Below are positions 34,845 to 45,799 of a stretch of DNA of 64,000 nt, piece by piece (the stretch's first letter is position 1; every line of letters starts with the position of its first letter). The position numbers were made by a program, and so were the translations under genes. Source of the stretch: Linanthus parryae. Taxonomy: Eukaryota > Streptophyta > Magnoliopsida > Ericales > Polemoniaceae. The DNA lies in assembly GCA_023055425.1 (NCBI GenBank), contig JALGPY010000006.1:75886435-75950434 (forward strand), written 5' to 3'. Below the pieces are notes generated by a model that saw nothing but the letters and a program-made list of their open reading frames with translations, did no database searches and had not been told where the DNA came from.

Positions 34845-36667
34845 ATACTCCCCCTAAACCAATGCTTTTTTTATTTAGCATACCCAATTTTAATTTCAAG
34901 GCAGAGAATCGTTCATCTTCCAGTGGTTTAGTGAAGATATTTTGTGATTGATATTGCACTTGTATTGTCACACTTAATAGGTATATCTCTGAAATCAAAT
35001 CCAAGGTCTCTCATTTGTTGTGCTATCCATAACACTTGTGAACAGCAAACTCCAGCTGCTGTGTATTCAGCTTCTGCTGTTTATAGTGCAACCGAGTTTT
35101 GCTTCTTTGAATGACATCTGATTAATGATGATCCAAGGAATTGACAACATCCTAATGTACTCTTTCTATCAACATTATATCCAGCAAAATCAGCATCTAG
35201 ATAGCCACACAAAGAGAGATTAGATTGTTTAGGATACCAAAGCCCTAAGTCTTTGGTAGCATTCAAGTGTGATTCTTTAGGGTTAGCTTGAAATCTGTCA
35301 CACATACAAACACTGAACATGATATCTAGTCTGCTAGCTGTGAGATATATCAATGATCCAATCATACCTCTATATTCTTTCACATTCACACTCATGACAA
35401 ATTCATCTTTGTCTAATGAAAATGTAGAGCTCACAGGGGTCTTGATTTCTTTGTATTGATACATATTATATTTGCTCAGCAAGTCTCTTGTGTATTTGCT
35501 TTGATGATATGTCTTTCTTCATCTGATGTATTTGAAGTCCAAGAAAGAAGTTCAACTCTCCCATCAAATTTATTTCAAATTCCCTTCTCATAAGACTTGA
35601 GAATTCCTTGCGAAGAAGGTCATTAGTAGCTCCAAACAAAATATCGTCAGCATATATTTGAACTAAAAGCATATCTTTCTCATGAGCCTTTATCAAAAGG
35701 ATTTTGTCTACAAATCCGATTTCGAAATCATTTTCAAGTAAAACATTGACAATCATTCATACTAAGCCCTTGGAGCTTGTTTCACTCAATAAAGAGCCTT
35801 GTCAAGTTTATAAACATGATCTGGAAACTTGTCATTTTTAAATCCTGGAGGTTGAGCAACAAAAAATTCCTCTTTCACATATCCATTTAAGAATGCACAC
35901 TTCACACCCATTTGAAAAAGTTTCATGTTCTTGTGGACATGAGCAAAAGTCTCCTCATAGTCACTACCTTCTTCTTGTTTGTAGCCTTGAGCTACCAACC
36001 TTGCTTTGTTTCTGATTACCTTCCCATTCTCATCTAACTTGTTTCTGAATACCCATCTGGTGTCAATAACAAACTGATTTCTTGGTGCAGGAACTAGATT
36101 CTAAACCTTGTTTCTTTCAAACTCATTGAGTTCACTTTGCATAGCTATGATCCAGTCTGCTTCTTATAATGCTTACTTCTGAGTTTTGGGTTATACAAGG
36201 GAAATAAAAGCATTAAAAGCACAAAGATTCTTCAACTGTGATCTTGTTTGTGTACCGGTGGTTGGATCAGAATGAATGTTATCAGCAGGATGAGATGAGA
36301 GATATTTAAATCTCTTCCTTGGTTTCCAAGGTTCAGGCTCTCCAATGTGTTTTTCAAGTCTTTGAGAACTTGTAGTAGTAGTTTGATCTGCTGTCTTTTC
36401 TGGAGGATTTGTTTCAAGGCTTTGAAACTCATTTTAAGGCCTTGAAAATGCCTTTTTTGGTAAGTTTTCCTTGGAACCTTTTGAATAATCCTCTTCATTA
36501 TCAGAATCATGCTTGTTCAGATTAAGATCTGCAAAATCATCACTCAATGAACCATCATAGCTTTCATAAAATATGACATGAATACTTTCTTCAACATGCT
36601 TGGTTCTCTTATTGTAAACTCTATAGGCTTTGTTTGTCCGTGACTAACCAAGAAAAATACCTTCATC
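34845..36667 (-). pseudogene. Sirevirus pol, second part: integrase end, reverse transcriptase, RNase H
   Basis: Continues the integrase after the gypsy insertion: near 36600-36667 the minus strand reads DEGIFLG, then NKAYRVYNKRTKHVEES. A linker (36232-36510) follows, with SFKALKQ and HFQGLK encoded by palindrome-like repeats. Reverse transcriptase blocks come next: 35786-35998 ([22 protein letters not shown]) and 35466-35756 with the catalytic IYADDILF. RNase H is at 35081-35482 (GYLDADFAGYNVDRKST). The C-terminus NIFTKPLEDERFSALKLKLG ends near 34850. Each block lies in a different frame or is separated by a stop, so the gene is dead even though the YADD site is intact. Confidence 0.88.
36663..36667. 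repeat. Left TSD of the Tekay gypsy element
   Basis: TCATC, identical to 45800-45804. It interrupts the Sirevirus integrase. Confidence 0.9.
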
Positions 36668-38963
36668 TGAAATACCCCGTTTTGTGACTACGGGTATTTT
36701 GTGATATTATTATAAGTGTTGGGAAGTTAATGTAATTATAGAGAGTTAATTATAATGCTTTGAGAGTTTGGGGGGAACTTTGTGACTTTAATCAAAGGTT
36801 TTAGTGTCTTTTACTTGAGTTTGGGGGAGGTATTTGTCTTTTGGCAAAACTAAGGGGAAATAAGTGTCATTTGACCTAAATTTTCTTCCTACATAAAAGT
36901 TTCCTAATCCAAGAGGGTTTCCTACTTATGAAGTTGATTTTATTTCCAACTCTCATAAAAACCCTCACTCTCCCTATTTTTTCTAATCTCTCTCACGTCC
37001 CTCACTCTCTACCCGTCCCTCTCTCACTCTCTCTCGTCCCTCTACCCGACGGCAGCCCCACCGCCGCCGCCGCTCTCTCTCTCTCTCTTTTTCCGGCAAG
37101 GTAACTCTCTCTCTCTCTCTTTTTCTCTTTTCTTTCTTTCTCTTTTTTCTTTCTCTCTTTCTTTCTCTCTATACCCGTCTGTCTCTCTCTCCGTCCGCCT
37201 CCATGGGCGGCGGGTTTGAGCGGGTTTGAGTTGTTTTGTTTCTTCTTCTCTTTTCTCTTGTTGATCTCTTGATCTTGTGATCACATGCTCATAATTCATG
37301 TATGTTGCATGTAATCTTTAATTTTCAGTTTGTTATTGTTAGGATCATTGTTCGTGGATTCGTAGGATTGATAATCAAGTTTTAGGGTTTATCATGTTCT
37401 TGGGTGTTGGTAAGAAACCCTAGTTTGAAAGAGAAGTTTGATTGAATGATTTGGAAGTTTGAATGATCATAATAGGTGGTTAACAATCTGATTTGAATGT
37501 GGGAATCATGTTATATTAGGTTTGGTATGAATGTAGGATGAACTAGATGCTTGGGGGAAAAGTTTCATGAAGATTGACAATTCCCGTATTGATATTTTGA
37601 ATGAAGTTGGAAACTTGAAACTAGTGTAACTTTTGATTCAGGAATCGAAATTAAGATCCGTTTGAGGCTAAACTTATTATTTCGAACGTTTTGAATCCAA
37701 TGGAACTGTTTTTAGACCATGATCTGTTTGGGAAACTGGAGTAATAGATTTGGTGGAGTTATGATAGATTATGTATGCTTTAGGTTAGAGGATTTTGAAG
37801 CAAAGCTTTGGGCTTATTTTGGAGCATGAATTGAATGAGATGTTGGGGAAGTGTTAGAACCCTAAACCATTGACTTTCATATGTATGTAATTAGTATAGC
37901 AAGTATATTGCTAGAATATTGGTTTGATTAGCATATTGTTATGTGTAGGTAACGAGTTCGTTGACGACGAGTACGTAGAGTACGTTGATTGATTGCTATA
38001 GTTGGAATTTGCTTTGAGGTAAGTAAATGTGCCAAGCCTAGTGTGCTTATCTCTTTCGTGTCAAACGAATATTTGATTTGTTACGTCTCAAAATGTGTTT
38101 ATGCACTAAATGACTTGGAATACGTGATTTCTACTTGTTAAATGTTTTTTATGAAAACATCACCATGATAATGAATGAACTATAACGTAAAGTGGAAGAT
38201 GTTGTGCGGGACTCTATTATTCTCTTTGGGCGGTGTTGGCTGCGGTCCCGTCTCTTTTTGATCCGGTTGCAAGTCCCTGGATAGCGGCATGTACTCACTC
38301 CTCTGGCCGGCGTAGTCTTAGGGGGTGTCGACACTTAAGGTCATGGAAGCTGTGGTTTATTTGGTTTTCCCCGTCACAACAAAGTAATAATGGATTGGTT
38401 TGGTTTTGTTAACGGAATGAAGTTAACACTGGATTTGGATTTTTCCTAATGATTATGGAAATTGGTTTGGAAATACTATGGAATTGGGAACTCTTATGTT
38501 TTAATACAAGAGTCAACTTTGTTACCGCTGTGTTTGCGAAAAACTCTTACTTCCAAATGAGTCTTTGTTTTATAACTATCCATCATCGTTTTACATGTTT
38601 GGATGTTTGCTTACCAGTATTTCAATGCTGATTTTGTACTGTGGTGTTTCTTTTGGATTCCGCACCACATGTTTAGAAGAAGGTTATCGGGCATAGAAGG
38701 GGACGCGCATCACATGGAAAATTATTAGTAGTATTTCATTTGAAATTGAACTCTTTATTAGTTTAAACGTTTTAGTTGTTTATGCCGGTTTGTGGCTAGG
38801 ACGAAGGATTATGATAATACATCGTTTTAATTGGAGTTAATTATTGTTTGTGGATGTTTTGGTGCTTGCGAACCATGTTATAAAATCTCCTTGTATCCGG
38901 GCTCCTCTCGGGTACGGAGTGACATCCCCGGGTCTCCGGCTTGGGCCATTTGGGGGTGTTACT
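36668..38963 (+). repeat. Tekay element 5' LTR
   Basis: Starts TGAAATACCCCG and ends GTGTTACT (an expected GTGTTACA with one change). Only the last 686 bp (from 38278) align with the 3' LTR. A CT-rich microsatellite occupies about 37070-37170, preceded by CATAAAA-type TATA candidates near 36890 and 36955. Confidence 0.88.
37070..37170. repeat. CT-rich microsatellite in the Tekay 5' LTR
   Basis: Imperfect (CT)n/(CTTT)n tract, plausibly the pyrimidine-rich leader just downstream of the LTR transcription start. Confidence 0.8.
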
Positions 38964-38965
38964 GG

Positions 38966-38978
38966 TGGTATCAGAGCC
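38966..38978 (+). other. Tekay primer-binding site
   Basis: TGGTATCAGAGCC, complementary to the tRNA-iMet 3' end, two bases after the LTR. Confidence 0.93.
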
Positions 38979-39335
38979 GGCATTCTAAAAAGGAATTTGA
39001 AACTTGTTAGGGTAACTAAAATGAATATAGGAGAAATAACTTAAAATTTGACGAGCCGTGGGAATTTGGGTAGTATGGATAGGATTGTTATGTGTAAGTG
39101 TTTAGAAAATAGGATAGAAAGCAAGTGCTCCCATCCACCCAATCGAATTTTTGAAGTATTCCAATTGGATTCTAAGTTAAGCCTACTTTAAGAGACTTCG
39201 TTGGGAAATTTCTTCAAGAGTCTTGTAACCATCAATTTGGAGTCTTGGGAATGATTATTGGATGCGAAGAGTAGTTATTTGGATTACGGTCTATGCCTTT
39301 AAATTAGAGATTTATTAAGTTGTTTCCTCTTGTAG

Positions 39336-39965
39336 ATGGCTAGAACTAAGCATACGGCAAGGAAGCGTGTGTTGCCAGTAGAGAAGCATCCTGTTGTGAC
39401 ACGTTGGGTCGAAGGTGAAGATTTTCCAGATTTTCGTGACCGTGCGGTTCAATATTGTGAAGATAGATTCCAAGCCTTAGATTTTCCTCGGTATAGAAAT
39501 CCAGCTTTTCAGGCTTACTGTATGGTGAAGGCATTACCTATGAAACCCATGTTTGGGGAAATTATTACAAAGTATAGCAACATCATGGGCATGATGAATC
39601 GTCTGAATGATAGGGATTATCGTTGCCAAGGTGAATGGACAGTAAGTGCAGATTTTATATGTAAGTTGTTGATGGAGACTTATCTTAAGTGGCGAAGTTA
39701 TACAGTTATTGAGATAGAGTCCAGTGATGAAGAAGACGTGATCTACATAAGCTCTAGTGATGAAAAAGAGGTGATTATTATAGACTCTAGTGACGATGAA
39801 GAAGTTGAAGAAGATCCAATGGAAGATGTCCATGAATATCCCGAGATTGAAGAAGATCCCATGGAATATGAAGAAAGTGAAGAAGACCCGAGCGAAGATG
39901 AAGAACACGAGTATGATTCCAATGAAGAGGAAGAGATGGACGAAAGCGATGAGGACGACGATTAA
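39336..39965 (+). CDS. Extra Tekay ORF: H3-tail-like N-terminus, tandem SIM-like repeats, acidic tail
   Basis: An intact 209-codon ORF lies between primer-binding site and gag, 370 bp after the LTR. Residues 1-10 are MARTKHTARK; histone H3 begins MARTKQTARK, so only residue 6 (counting Met) differs and the equivalents of K4 and K9 are both present. Residues 11-120 form a basic to neutral, probably globular part unlike any family I know. Residues 124-156 are three consecutive 11-residue repeats (VIEIESSDEED, VIYISSSDEKE, VIIIDSSDDEE). Each has a hydrophobic core followed by Ser and acidic residues, as in SUMO-interaction motifs. Residues 157-209 are strongly acidic with EEDP repeats. The ORF has no stops, unlike its neighbours. 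Function is unknown; H3 mimicry is inference from a short match. Confidence 0.8.
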   Translation: MARTKHTARKRVLPVEKHPVVTRWVEGEDFPDFRDRAVQYCEDRFQALDFPRYRNPAFQAYCMVKALPMKPMFGEIITKYSNIMGMMNRLNDRDYRCQGEWTVSADFICKLLMETYLKWRSYTVIEIESSDEEDVIYISSSDEKEVIIIDSSDDEEVEEDPMEDVHEYPEIEEDPMEYEESEEDPSEDEEHEYDSNEEEEMDESDEDDD

Positions 39966-41043
39966 GCTTGTTAGAGTTCTTTAGATTTCCTAGACTAGAT
40001 GCTTTTAAGTTTTATTTATTAGCTTGAATAAGGCTATGGAGCCGAGTAACACTTTGAAGTTTTAGAACGATTCTTGAATAGTCACTTTTGGGCTAGAGTT
40101 AAGTTCGTAGCGTTTTGCTTTGGGATGAATAATGTTTATGTTTTGAAGACCCGAATTGGGGAGTTTTATAAATTTAGCTTTCTGACTTTTGGAGTATGAT
40201 TGGATGAATTAAGGTTGTGTTATTCTTGTCATCATTGATTATGGGCTTAGAAAGTGTTCATGGAGTTAGAACGCGAAAGCTTTTATTTTCGGTGCTGTTG
40301 AATCTGCGCAGCAGTGAGTTTTTGTTGTAGCAGACGTATTTAATTTTTGAGTTATTTTTCCCTGAATTTTTCCCAGAAAGTAGACATACCCAGGTATCTC
40401 CAATAAAAAATTTCAACCCCATATGAGTTCTGGAGAATTAGCTACGAATTTCCAAAGTTGACGGTTCAGTAGCAGAATTGCAAAGTGACTAGCTGTAGCA
40501 TTATTTTGATGTTTACCTATCTTCCAGATCTTGTTTTGACCCCAAATTTTTATGGCGACTATTAGACACGTTTGGCTAACTCTGGCAGAAAGCCTAGCTC
40601 ATTTTGCGAATTTTAAAGTCAGTTTAAGGCTTTTTAAAGTCAACGTTTCTGTTCTGGTGGGCTGTGACAGCAGCTGTGGTATTTCCTTTATATTTTGAGT
40701 TATACAATTGATTTTGAGTTGATTCTTCTTGATTATGAAATTAGACTCAGAGAGGGTGTTGCACACCAAAATTCGTAATTTTTGCTTGATCGATTGATCC
40801 TTTTTCCAATTTTGGAAGTAGATGAAAAGCTGAGACGCGATCAGCCTATGAGGAAATACATGAGTAATTGAGTTAAATGATGATCAATGTGTGACATTAC
40901 TTGTTTAATTGCGCATTACGTGCCATATATGCGTGATTGTTTGTACTTCTTGGTACTTTATAAGTAATACAATAGGCTATAGTGTAGGGATTATGACTGA
41001 TTGACCACATCAATACTACACCAGGAGAAATCGCCAAGTACCA
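39966..41043 (+). other. Leader between the extra ORF and gag
   Basis: About 1.1 kb with no open frame of note on the plus strand. It could hold the gag leader, packaging signals, or the end of a bicistronic spacer. I recognise no internal promoter. Confidence 0.5.
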
Positions 41044-41994
41044 ATGGTCGCACCAAACAACAACGACAACAACAACAACATGGAGCAGTTCTTCGCGCAA
41101 TTTGCTCAGATGGCGCAGAACGCAAACCAGGGAGAGCAGAATAACGCCAACTTTGCTAAGAAAGTGGAAGACATGAAGCCAGGGAACTTCATAGGCAATG
41201 AGGATCCTGTTGAGCTCGAAAATTGGATCAATGAGATGGATAAGGTCCTTGACCTAGTTGAGTGCCCCGAAGACCGCAAGGTGGTTTGCGCAGCATTTTA
41301 CTTGAAGAACGAAGCTAATACATGGTGGAGGAGTACGCGTCAGAACTTTTTGGCGCAACCCAATTTCAATTGGGAAGCTCTTCAAACCGCACTTCGCACT
41401 CGATTTTATCCGGACCATGTCCAGGATCAAAAGTACTTAGACTTCGTGAATCTGACACAAGGGAACGGTTCCGTGACCGAGTACTTCAAGAAATTCATGG
41501 AATTATCCCGATTCGCAGGTCAGCTGATGCCTGATGAAGCGACTAAAGTCAGGAAGTTCATGTCTGGTCTCGAACTTCATCTGGAGAAAGACTTGATGTG
41601 CAGGACGTACGATACTCTACAGGAAGCTTATGATAGAGCTGCAGCCGTTTGGCGTATTCAAGAGGCACAAGATGAGAAGCGTGGGAAACGCAAGGTCGAG
41701 AACGCTGTGGGCTATGGAAACAATCAGGGTAGGACTAACCAAGGTGGTCAGGACAAGAGGTTTAAGCCTAACCACGGAGGAAGTAACCAAGGACAGTATC
41801 GTGGTAACAAGCTGAATAATGGAGATGAGCAATCTCGCTGTTATATCTGCAAGAAGTGTCAACAGAATCACCCAGGAAAGGACTGTCAAGGGAACCTTGT
41901 CACTTGCTACCACTGTGGCAAGAAGGGTCATCGTTCGTTTGAGTGTCGATCGAAACCAAATGGAAACCAACAAGGGAACCAAGGAGGAAATTAA
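41044..41994 (+). CDS. gag: Tekay gag polyprotein
   Basis: A 316-residue frame. The N-terminus is Asn/Gln-rich (residues 1-35). The central retrotransposon gag domain includes DPVELENWINEMDKVLDLVE, then AFYLKNEANTWW and FKKFMELSRFAGQLM. A Gly/Asn/Gln-rich basic linker follows, then two zinc knuckle-like motifs: CYICKKCQQNHPGKDC (irregular) and CYHCGKKGHRSFEC (canonical C-x2-C-x4-H-x4-C). It would form the particle shell and bind RNA. A TAA at 41992-41994 ends it within the Gln/Asn-rich tail, which continues in frame for another 30 or so codons. In related elements gag and pol are fused, so this stop may be a mutation. The capsid domain itself looks intact. Confidence 0.9.
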   Translation: MVAPNNNDNNNNMEQFFAQFAQMAQNANQGEQNNANFAKKVEDMKPGNFIGNEDPVELENWINEMDKVLDLVECPEDRKVVCAAFYLKNEANTWWRSTRQNFLAQPNFNWEALQTALRTRFYPDHVQDQKYLDFVNLTQGNGSVTEYFKKFMELSRFAGQLMPDEATKVRKFMSGLELHLEKDLMCRTYDTLQEAYDRAAAVWRIQEAQDEKRGKRKVENAVGYGNNQGRTNQGGQDKRFKPNHGGSNQGQYRGNKLNNGDEQSRCYICKKCQQNHPGKDCQGNLVTCYHCGKKGHRSFECRSKPNGNQQGNQGGN

Positions 41995-42075
41995 CAAGGA
42001 AACCGACAGTTCAACAACAACAATCAGGGCGGAAATCGGAACTATGGGAACTACAACAACCAGAATGATGGAAGG

Positions 42076-44918
42076 CTCAGCCCAATTTCAAAAGAGAGGC
42101 TCTAAGGAAAAGACAATACCTTTTAAGGTTTAGTATTTATTCAGTGCTCCCCAAGGCCATAGAAGGAGTTAACTGGCGCCGACACTATCTTAGAATGAGA
42201 CTCTAGGTTTAGATTACCTTTAGCGCACCGGTGTTGTTTGTGAAGAAGAAAGACGGAAGCTTGAGATTGTGCATTGACTATAGGGAGTTGAATAGCGCAA
42301 CAATCAAGAACAAATACCCTATACCCTGAATTGACGACTTGTTTGATCAGTTACAAGGGGCGAGTGTTTTCTCAAAGATAGACTTGAGATCAGGTTATCA
42401 CCAGCTTCGAGTGGCCGAGAAGGACATACCGAAGACAGCCTTTAGAACGAGGTATGGACACTACGAGTTTACCGTTATGCCTTTTGGTCTAACCAATGCA
42501 CCAACAGTATTTATGGATCTAATGAATCGTGTTATGAGAACGTTTCTAGATCGTTTCGTGGTCGTCTTTATTGATGACATCCTTGTTTATTCAAAGAGCG
42601 AGGAAGAACACGAAGAACATCTCAAAGAAGTGTTAGAAACTTTGAGACATGAGAAGTTATATGCTAAACTCTCGAAGTGTGAGTTTTGGCTAAAACATGT
42701 TCCATTTTTGGGTCACATAATTTCCAAGGAAGGAATATCCGTGGATCCAGGAAAGATTTCAGCAGTGAAAGATTGGCCTACTCCGAAGAATGTGTCCGAA
42801 GTAAGAAGTTTTCTCGGATTAGCAGGATATTACAGGCGTTTCGTGAAAGATTTCTCAAAGATCGCTAGACCGCTTACTACACTAACCAAGAAGACGGTAA
42901 GGTATAAGTGGAGCGAAGATTGTGAAGAAGCATTCCAGACATTGAAGGAAAAGTTAACGACAGCACCTGTCTTAGCTTTACCCAATGATTCTGGCGAGTT
43001 TGATGTGTACAGTGATGCATCGAAGAAGGGTTTAGGATGCGTGCTTATGCAAGATAGAAGAGTTATTGCTTATGCTTCAAGACAACTGAAAACTCATGAA
43101 GAGAACTATGCTACGCATGACTTAGATCTTGCAGCTATAGTTTTTGCATTGAAGATATGGAGACATCACTTGTACGGATCTGTGTGCAGATTGTATACGG
43201 ATCATAGCAGTTTAAAGTACATCTTCACGCAGAAAGAACTAAATAACAGGCAAAGACGTTGGTTAGAAGTCATAAAGGATTATGATTTGCGGATCCAATA
43301 CCATGAAGGGAAGGCAAACGTAGTAGCTGATGCGTTAAGCCGAAAGTCGAGCCATACTTTGGATACTATGCTAGTTTTGCCAGATCTGCTATGCCGAGAG
43401 TTCCGAAAACTTGGAATTGAAGTAGTGAAACAAGGTGGAGTAAAGAGTATCCTTGGGAATATGACGGTTGTGCCAGATATCTTGGAAGAAATAAGGAGTA
43501 ACCAGCCAGGAGATGTGAAGCTGGAAAGGATAAAGAAGAAGATTGCAGAAGGCCAAGCAAAAGATTTCAAGATCCATGAAGACGGAAGTATTCGTTACAA
43601 GGGAAGATGGTGTGTACCACATAAGTGTACGGAAACTAAGGAAAAGTTGATGCGAGAAGCGCACAACACACCCTACTCAGTACATCCAGGAGGTGACAAA
43701 CTTTATAAGGACATGAAGAAGATGTTTTGGTGGCCTAACATGAAGAAAGAAGTAGCAGAATTTGTGGCGAAATGTCTAACTTGTCAAAAGGTGAAGTTTG
43801 AACATAAAAGAATGGGAGGCTTAGTACAACCATTAGACGTCCCAGTTTGGAAGTGGGATTCTATTTCGATGAATTTCGTAACTGCGTTACCGACATCAAA
43901 GAATGGACTGAATCAGATTTGGTTCGTAGTTGACAGATTGACCAAGACAGCAAGGTTTATTCCGATGAAAGACACATGGAATATGGAACAAAGAGCTGAT
44001 GCGTATATAAAGAACATTGTAAGGTATCATGGAGTACCAAGCTCTATAGTTTCCGACAGAGATCCCAATTTTCTTTCTCACTTCTGGAAAGCACTCCAGA
44101 AGGCACTGGGAACTCAGTTGAAGTTTAGCACGACATTTCACCCTGCTACAGATGGACAAACCGAAAGAACAATTCAAACGTTGGAAGATATGCTAAGATC
44201 GTGTGTTATGGATTTTCAAGGTTCATGGGTCGATAGATTACCTTTGATAGAATTCTCCTACAATAACAGTTATCATGCCAGTATTGGGATGGCACCACAT
44301 GAGGCATTGTATGGAAGGAAGTGTAGAACACCATTGTGTTGGAACGACATAAGTGAGACGATAGTAATTGGTCCACAACTTATCGAAGAGATGACAGATC
44401 AAGTGAGACTTATACAACAGCGAATGAAGGCAGCGCATGATAGACAGAAATCTTACGCTGATCAGAAAAGAAGAACGTTGGAATTTCAAGTTGGAGAAAA
44501 AGCATTTCTTAAAGTTTTGCCGACTAAGGGAGTCATGAGGTTCAATCAGAAAGGGAAGTTGAGCCCGAAATTCATTGGACCATATGATGTCATAGAAAAG
44601 ATTGGAGAAGTGGCTTATCGATTGGATTTACCATCAAATTTGGGTCGTGTTCACAACGTATTTCACGTATCGCAACTGAAGAAGTATATGACTGATGCAT
44701 CTCATGTATTAGATCCCGAACCAGTAGAACTGGACCCGTCTTTGAGTTATGAAGAACAGCCTGTCAAGATTTCAGACACCAAGACAAGGAACACCCGTAA
44801 CAAGAGTGTCAAGATTGTAAAAGTCTTATGGACAAACCACCTCACTCAAGAGGCAACTTGGGAAGCGGAAGATGATATGAGGAAGAAGTACCCTCACTTG
44901 TTTGAAGAGGTACCTTAA
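42076..44918 (+). pseudogene. pol: Tekay pol remnant: reverse transcriptase, RNase H, integrase, chromodomain-like tail; protease missing
   Basis: Protease is absent: gag sequence ends near 42070 and reverse transcriptase begins near 42226 ([23 protein letters not shown]). A stop at 42328-42330 follows IP, probably CGA to TGA. The long frame 42339-44918 (859 residues) then carries the rest. Reverse transcriptase has [12 protein letters not shown]. RNase H has VYSDAS, but HDLDLAA where the catalytic Glu (ELAA) has become Asp. The integrase zinc domain is [11 protein letters not shown]...CLTCQK. The integrase core has [11 protein letters not shown], where the first catalytic Asp of MDF is Asn; VSDRDPNF and TDGQTERT are retained. 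The C-terminus has the Tekay-type chromodomain-like pattern, ending at 44918. Confidence 0.92.
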
Positions 44919-44940
44919 GTTACGAGGACGTCACTCCTCT

Positions 44941-44953
44941 AAGGGGGAGAGGA
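44941..44953 (+). other. Tekay polypurine tract
   Basis: AAGGGGGAGAGGA immediately before the TG of the 3' LTR. Confidence 0.9.
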
Positions 44954-45799
44954 TGTAATCCTTCGGTTTTTTTTTTTATTAAAGTACTACTTATAGTATA
45001 TTGCATATCATTCATGACCTTAGGTTGCATTTAGTAGTCGTACTATTGAGGGGAGGTGTATACCTTATTGTGGTTAAAAGTTTAGTTTAAACTTCAAGGA
45101 CAGTTTCTCATTTTGGATAGCGGCATGTACTCACTCCTCTGGCCGGCGTAGTCTTAGGGGGTTGTCGACACTTAAGGTCATGGAAGCTGTGGTTTATTTG
45201 GTTTTCCCCGTCACAACAAAGTAATAATGGATTTGTTTGGTTTTGTTAACGGAATGAAGTTAACACTGGATTTGGATTTTTCCTAATGATTATGGAAATT
45301 GGTTTGGAAATACTATGGAATTGGGAACTCTTATCTTTTAATACAAGAGTCAACTTTGTTACCGCTGTGTTTGCGAAAAACTCTTACTTCCAAATGAGTC
45401 TTTGTTTTATAACTATCCATCATCGTTTTACATGTTTGGATGTTTGCTTACCAGTATTTCAATGCTGATTTTGTACTGTGGTGTTTCTTTTTGATTCCGC
45501 ACCACAGGTTTAGAAGAAGGTTATCGGGCATAGAAGGGGACGCGCATCACATGGAACATTAGTAGTAGTATTTCATTTGAAATTGAACTCTTTATTAGTT
45601 TAAACGCTTTAGTTGTTTATGCCGGTTGAGGCTAGGACGAAGGTTTATGATAATACATCGTTTTAATTGGAGTTAATTATTGTTTGTGGATGTTTTGGTG
45701 CTTGCGAACCATGTTATAAAATCTCCTTGTATCCGGGCTCCTCTCGGGTACAGAGTGACATCCCCGGGTCTCCGGCTTGGGCCATTTGGGGGTGTTACA
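44954..45799 (+). repeat. Tekay element 3' LTR (different first part)
   Basis: TGTAATCC...GTGTTACA. From 45115 onward it aligns with 38278-38963 with about a dozen differences. Positions 44954-45114 show no resemblance to the 1.6 kb at the start of the 5' LTR, apart from the first bases. Confidence 0.88.

Larger units (their letters stand above)
36668..45799 (+). mobile_element. Tekay-type chromovirus (Ty3/gypsy) with an extra ORF before gag
   Basis: The perfect 5-bp duplication TCATC bounds the element. It has a 5' LTR (36668-38963), a tRNA-iMet primer-binding site, an extra ORF (39336-39965), gag (41044-41994), a protease-less pol (about 42200-44918), a polypurine tract and a 3' LTR (44954-45799). 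The order RT-RNase H-integrase with a chromodomain-like C-terminus places it among chromoviruses; the tail pattern [17 protein letters not shown] fits the Tekay/Del group. The parts of the LTRs that align are about 98 % identical, so it is young. The two LTRs differ completely in their first part (2296 against 846 bp), and catalytic residues are altered, so it cannot replicate alone. Confidence 0.93.

Noticed and set aside
37042..37299. An Arg/Glu/Lys-rich minus-strand frame
   Set aside because: Produced by the CT microsatellite of the Tekay 5' LTR.
39534..39908. A 124-codon minus-strand frame rich in Phe and Ile opposite the H3-like ORF
   Set aside because: It is the antisense shadow of GAA/GAT-rich codons of the acidic tail.
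42339..44918. Long open pol frame considered as an active, intact polyprotein
   Set aside because: It begins after a stop within the reverse transcriptase, protease is missing, and RNase H and integrase have lost catalytic residues.
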